Shown here in pieces: positions 62,475 through 64,000 of a DNA stretch of 64,000 nucleotides (position 1 is its first letter; each line of letters begins with the position of its first letter). Below the pieces are notes generated by a model. The model was not told where the DNA came from, did not search any database, and saw nothing but the letters and a program-made list of their open reading frames with translations. A program made the position numbers and the translations under genes. This DNA is from Pseudothioclava nitratireducens (lineage in GTDB: Bacteria > Pseudomonadota > Alphaproteobacteria > Rhodobacterales > Rhodobacteraceae), in NCBI RefSeq assembly GCF_029210495.1, contig NZ_JARGDK010000002.1, positions 62,001 to 126,000 of the forward strand, written 5' to 3'.

Positions 62475-64000
62475 ATGCTGTTCTGGATCATGACCGCCGC
62501 CCTTGTGGCGCTTGTCGGGCTTTTGTTTGTTCTCGCGCTGATGCGCCGCAAGGCCGGGGACGAGATGTCGAGCGCCGCGTATGACGTGCAGGTCTATCGC
62601 GACCAGTTGCGCGAGGTGGAGAAGGATCTGGCCCGTGGCGTGATCCCCGCCGAAGAGGCGGAGCGCGCGCGGCTGGAAATCTCACGCCGGATGCTCGAGG
62701 CCGACCGCGCCGCGCAGCAGGAAACCGAGAGCGCCCGCGCACCCAAAGGGGCGACCGCTGCAATCCTCGTGCTGATTGCCGCCGTGATGAGCGGATCTTT
62801 CTATCTCTATCAACGGCTTGGTGCGGCGGGTTATCCCGATCAGCCCTTTGCCGAACGCATCGCCATGGCCGATGAAATCTATCAGAATCGTCCCTCGCAG
62901 GACGAGGCTGAAAAGACCGCCGCCGCGGAGCGCCCCGCCCAACCCGAACCCGATCCGCAGTTTCTGGAGCTGATGGAGCGGCTGCGTCAGGCGGTCGCGG
63001 ACCGACCGAATGAGCGGCAGGGCCTGGAGCTTCTGGCGCGCAACGAGGCGGCGATCGGCAATTACCGGGCCGGCTGGGAAGCGCAGCGGCGGCTGATCGC
63101 GCTTGAGGGCGAAAACGCCACCGCCGATGACTATGCCGCACTTGGTGAGCTGATGGTGGTCGCGGCGGGGGGGCTGGTCACGCCCGAGGCGGAATCGGCG
63201 TTTTCGGGCGCGCTGGAACGCGATCCGCGCAATGGTCTGGCGCTCTATTACATCGGGCTGATGATGGCGCAGAACGCGCGCGGCGACCGCGCTTTCCGGA
63301 TCTGGGACAGCGTGCTGCGGCAAGGGCCGGAAACGGCACCCTGGATCCCGATGATCCGCCAGAATATCGAAGAACTCGCATGGATCGCCGGCGAGCGGAA
63401 TTATGAACAGCCCGCGCCCGTGGGTCTCGGCCCGACGCTGGACGACCTGCTCAAGGCCGCACAGGCACCGATGCCCGAAGCGCGCGAGATGATCCTGCGT
63501 GAGAAGCTGGAATCGCTGAACTCCAAGATGGCGCGGCAAGGCGGCTCGGCTGAAGATTGGGCGCTGCTGATCGCTGCGCTGAAGCTGGTGGGCGACGCAG
63601 AGCGCATGGACGCGCTTTGGGGTGAGGCGCAGACCGTCTTTGCCGAACGTCCGGCGATGCTCGATATCGTGCGCGCCGCCGCCGAGGGCGATCTGAACGA
63701 TCTGGCAGCGGCGCTGGGGGATACCCGCGCACTTGGGGCCCCCGATGCCGAGCAGATGGAAGCCGCAGCCGACATGACCCCGGAAGAGCGTCAGGAGATG
63801 ATCCTCGGCATGGTGGACGGGCTGGTCGAACGACTCGAGAGCGAGGGCGGGAATGCCGCGGAATGGTCGCGTGCCATCTCGTCGCTGGCCACGCTGGGAG
63901 AGACCGGGCGCGCCGCCGAAGTCTATGCCAAGGCGCAAGCGGCATTGGCTGGCAATGATGTGGCGCTTGGCGCCATCGACGAGGCCGCCGCCGCGGCAGG
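62475..64000 (+). CDS. ccmI: c-type cytochrome biogenesis protein CcmI, 3'-truncated by window edge
   Basis: Apocytochrome chaperone of the System I cytochrome c maturation pathway, in the inner membrane. About 508 residues are visible and the frame runs off the window. It has a first membrane helix (LFWIMTAALVALVGLLFVLAL), a cytoplasmic loop (about 25-85, with the DVQVYRDQLREVEKDLARG leucine-zipper-like stretch), a second helix (about 95-112), then TPR-type repeats that bind the apocytochrome C-terminus. AAGGAG lies before ATG 62475. It would serve SoxX, SoxA and SoxD, though maturation genes are shared by all c-type cytochromes. Confidence 0.93.
   Translation, partial: MLFWIMTAALVALVGLLFVLALMRRKAGDEMSSAAYDVQVYRDQLREVEKDLARGVIPAEEAERARLEISRRMLEADRAAQQETESARAPKGATAAILVLIAAVMSGSFYLYQRLGAAGYPDQPFAERIAMADEIYQNRPSQDEAEKTAAAERPAQPEPDPQFLELMERLRQAVADRPNERQGLELLARNEAAIGNYRAGWEAQRRLIALEGENATADDYAALGELMVVAAGGLVTPEAESAFSGALERDPRNGLALYYIGLMMAQNARGDRAFRIWDSVLRQGPETAPWIPMIRQNIEELAWIAGERNYEQPAPVGLGPTLDDLLKAAQAPMPEAREMILREKLESLNSKMARQGGSAEDWALLIAALKLVGDAERMDALWGEAQTVFAERPAMLDIVRAAAEGDLNDLAAALGDTRALGAPDAEQMEAAADMTPEERQEMILGMVDGLVERLESEGGNAAEWSRAISSLATLGETGRAAEVYAKAQAALAGNDVALGAIDEAAAAA

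Noticed and set aside
1-64000. CRISPR array, tRNA/rRNA genes, insertion sequences or prophage
   Set aside because: No regularly spaced repeats, cloverleaf-like intergenic sequence, transposase, integrase or phage structural genes were seen; all gaps are under about 250 bases.

Overview
This window is GC-rich chromosomal DNA from an alphaproteobacterium, most likely a sulfur-oxidising member of the Rhodobacteraceae/Paracoccaceae (Thioclava- or Paracoccus-like; the genus is inferred from gene content and order, not proven). Support comes from a trpE / deacetylase-like / trpGDC-moaC-moeA-lexA-comEC-gltX-gltA order, a Paracoccus-type sox cluster, the alphaproteobacterial SOS box GAAC-N7-GAAC upstream of lexA, and a short CCCCGGGATATTT-type intergenic repeat of the kind I associate with this family. 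The DNA is densely coding. No gene-free stretch exceeds about 250 bases, and I see no tRNA, rRNA, CRISPR, IS element or prophage.

Layout. 1-7.1 kb: tryptophan biosynthesis (trpE 3' part, trpGDC) running into molybdenum cofactor genes (moaC, moeA). 7.1-13 kb: lexA, comEC, gltX, gltA. 13-22.5 kb: a Cys-rich DUF1284 protein, bioY, an atypical SDR, surE-pcm-nlpD, a DUF815 ATPase with tatCBA on the opposite strand, an orphan HTH regulator, marC and a membrane aspartic protease. 22.5-34 kb: sulfur oxidation, with ttuD and then soxVWXYZABCD on the minus strand and divergent soxS-soxR-soxT on the plus strand. 34-39.8 kb: an RTX-repeat protein and an RND efflux operon. 39.9-46 kb: serS, small and membrane proteins, and der-bamB-yfgM. 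46-55.6 kb: a second RND operon, an Atm1-type ABC exporter, a LysM protein, a LOG protein and RarD. 55.6-62.3 kb: host-attachment protein, sodB and the sarcosine oxidase operon (beta-delta-alpha-gamma). The window ends inside ccmI.

The parts fit together. SoxXA, YZ, B and CD would oxidise thiosulfate to sulfate in the periplasm. SoxV/W and SoxS supply thiol reduction, SoxT probably imports thiosulfate, and SoxR is a dithiol ArsR-type repressor. SoxY, SoxB and SoxC carry twin-arginine signals and the Tat translocase is encoded 4-9 kb away. SoxC needs the molybdenum cofactor whose late synthesis genes are also in the window. CcmI serves maturation of the c-type cytochromes SoxX, SoxA and SoxD.

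The most interesting regulatory signals are four. (1) A perfect ACATTC-N8-GAATGT site sits just upstream of the sox-proximal RND pump operon and matches the ATTC-N8-GAAT pattern of persulfide-sensing ArsR repressors. (2) A strong terminator, then an inverted repeat, then a hairpin lie between soxA and soxB and could make soxBCD a separately controlled unit. (3) ACATAT/ATATGT half-sites recur at three sox control points. (4) A dispersed repeat has six copies, one of which overlaps a start codon.
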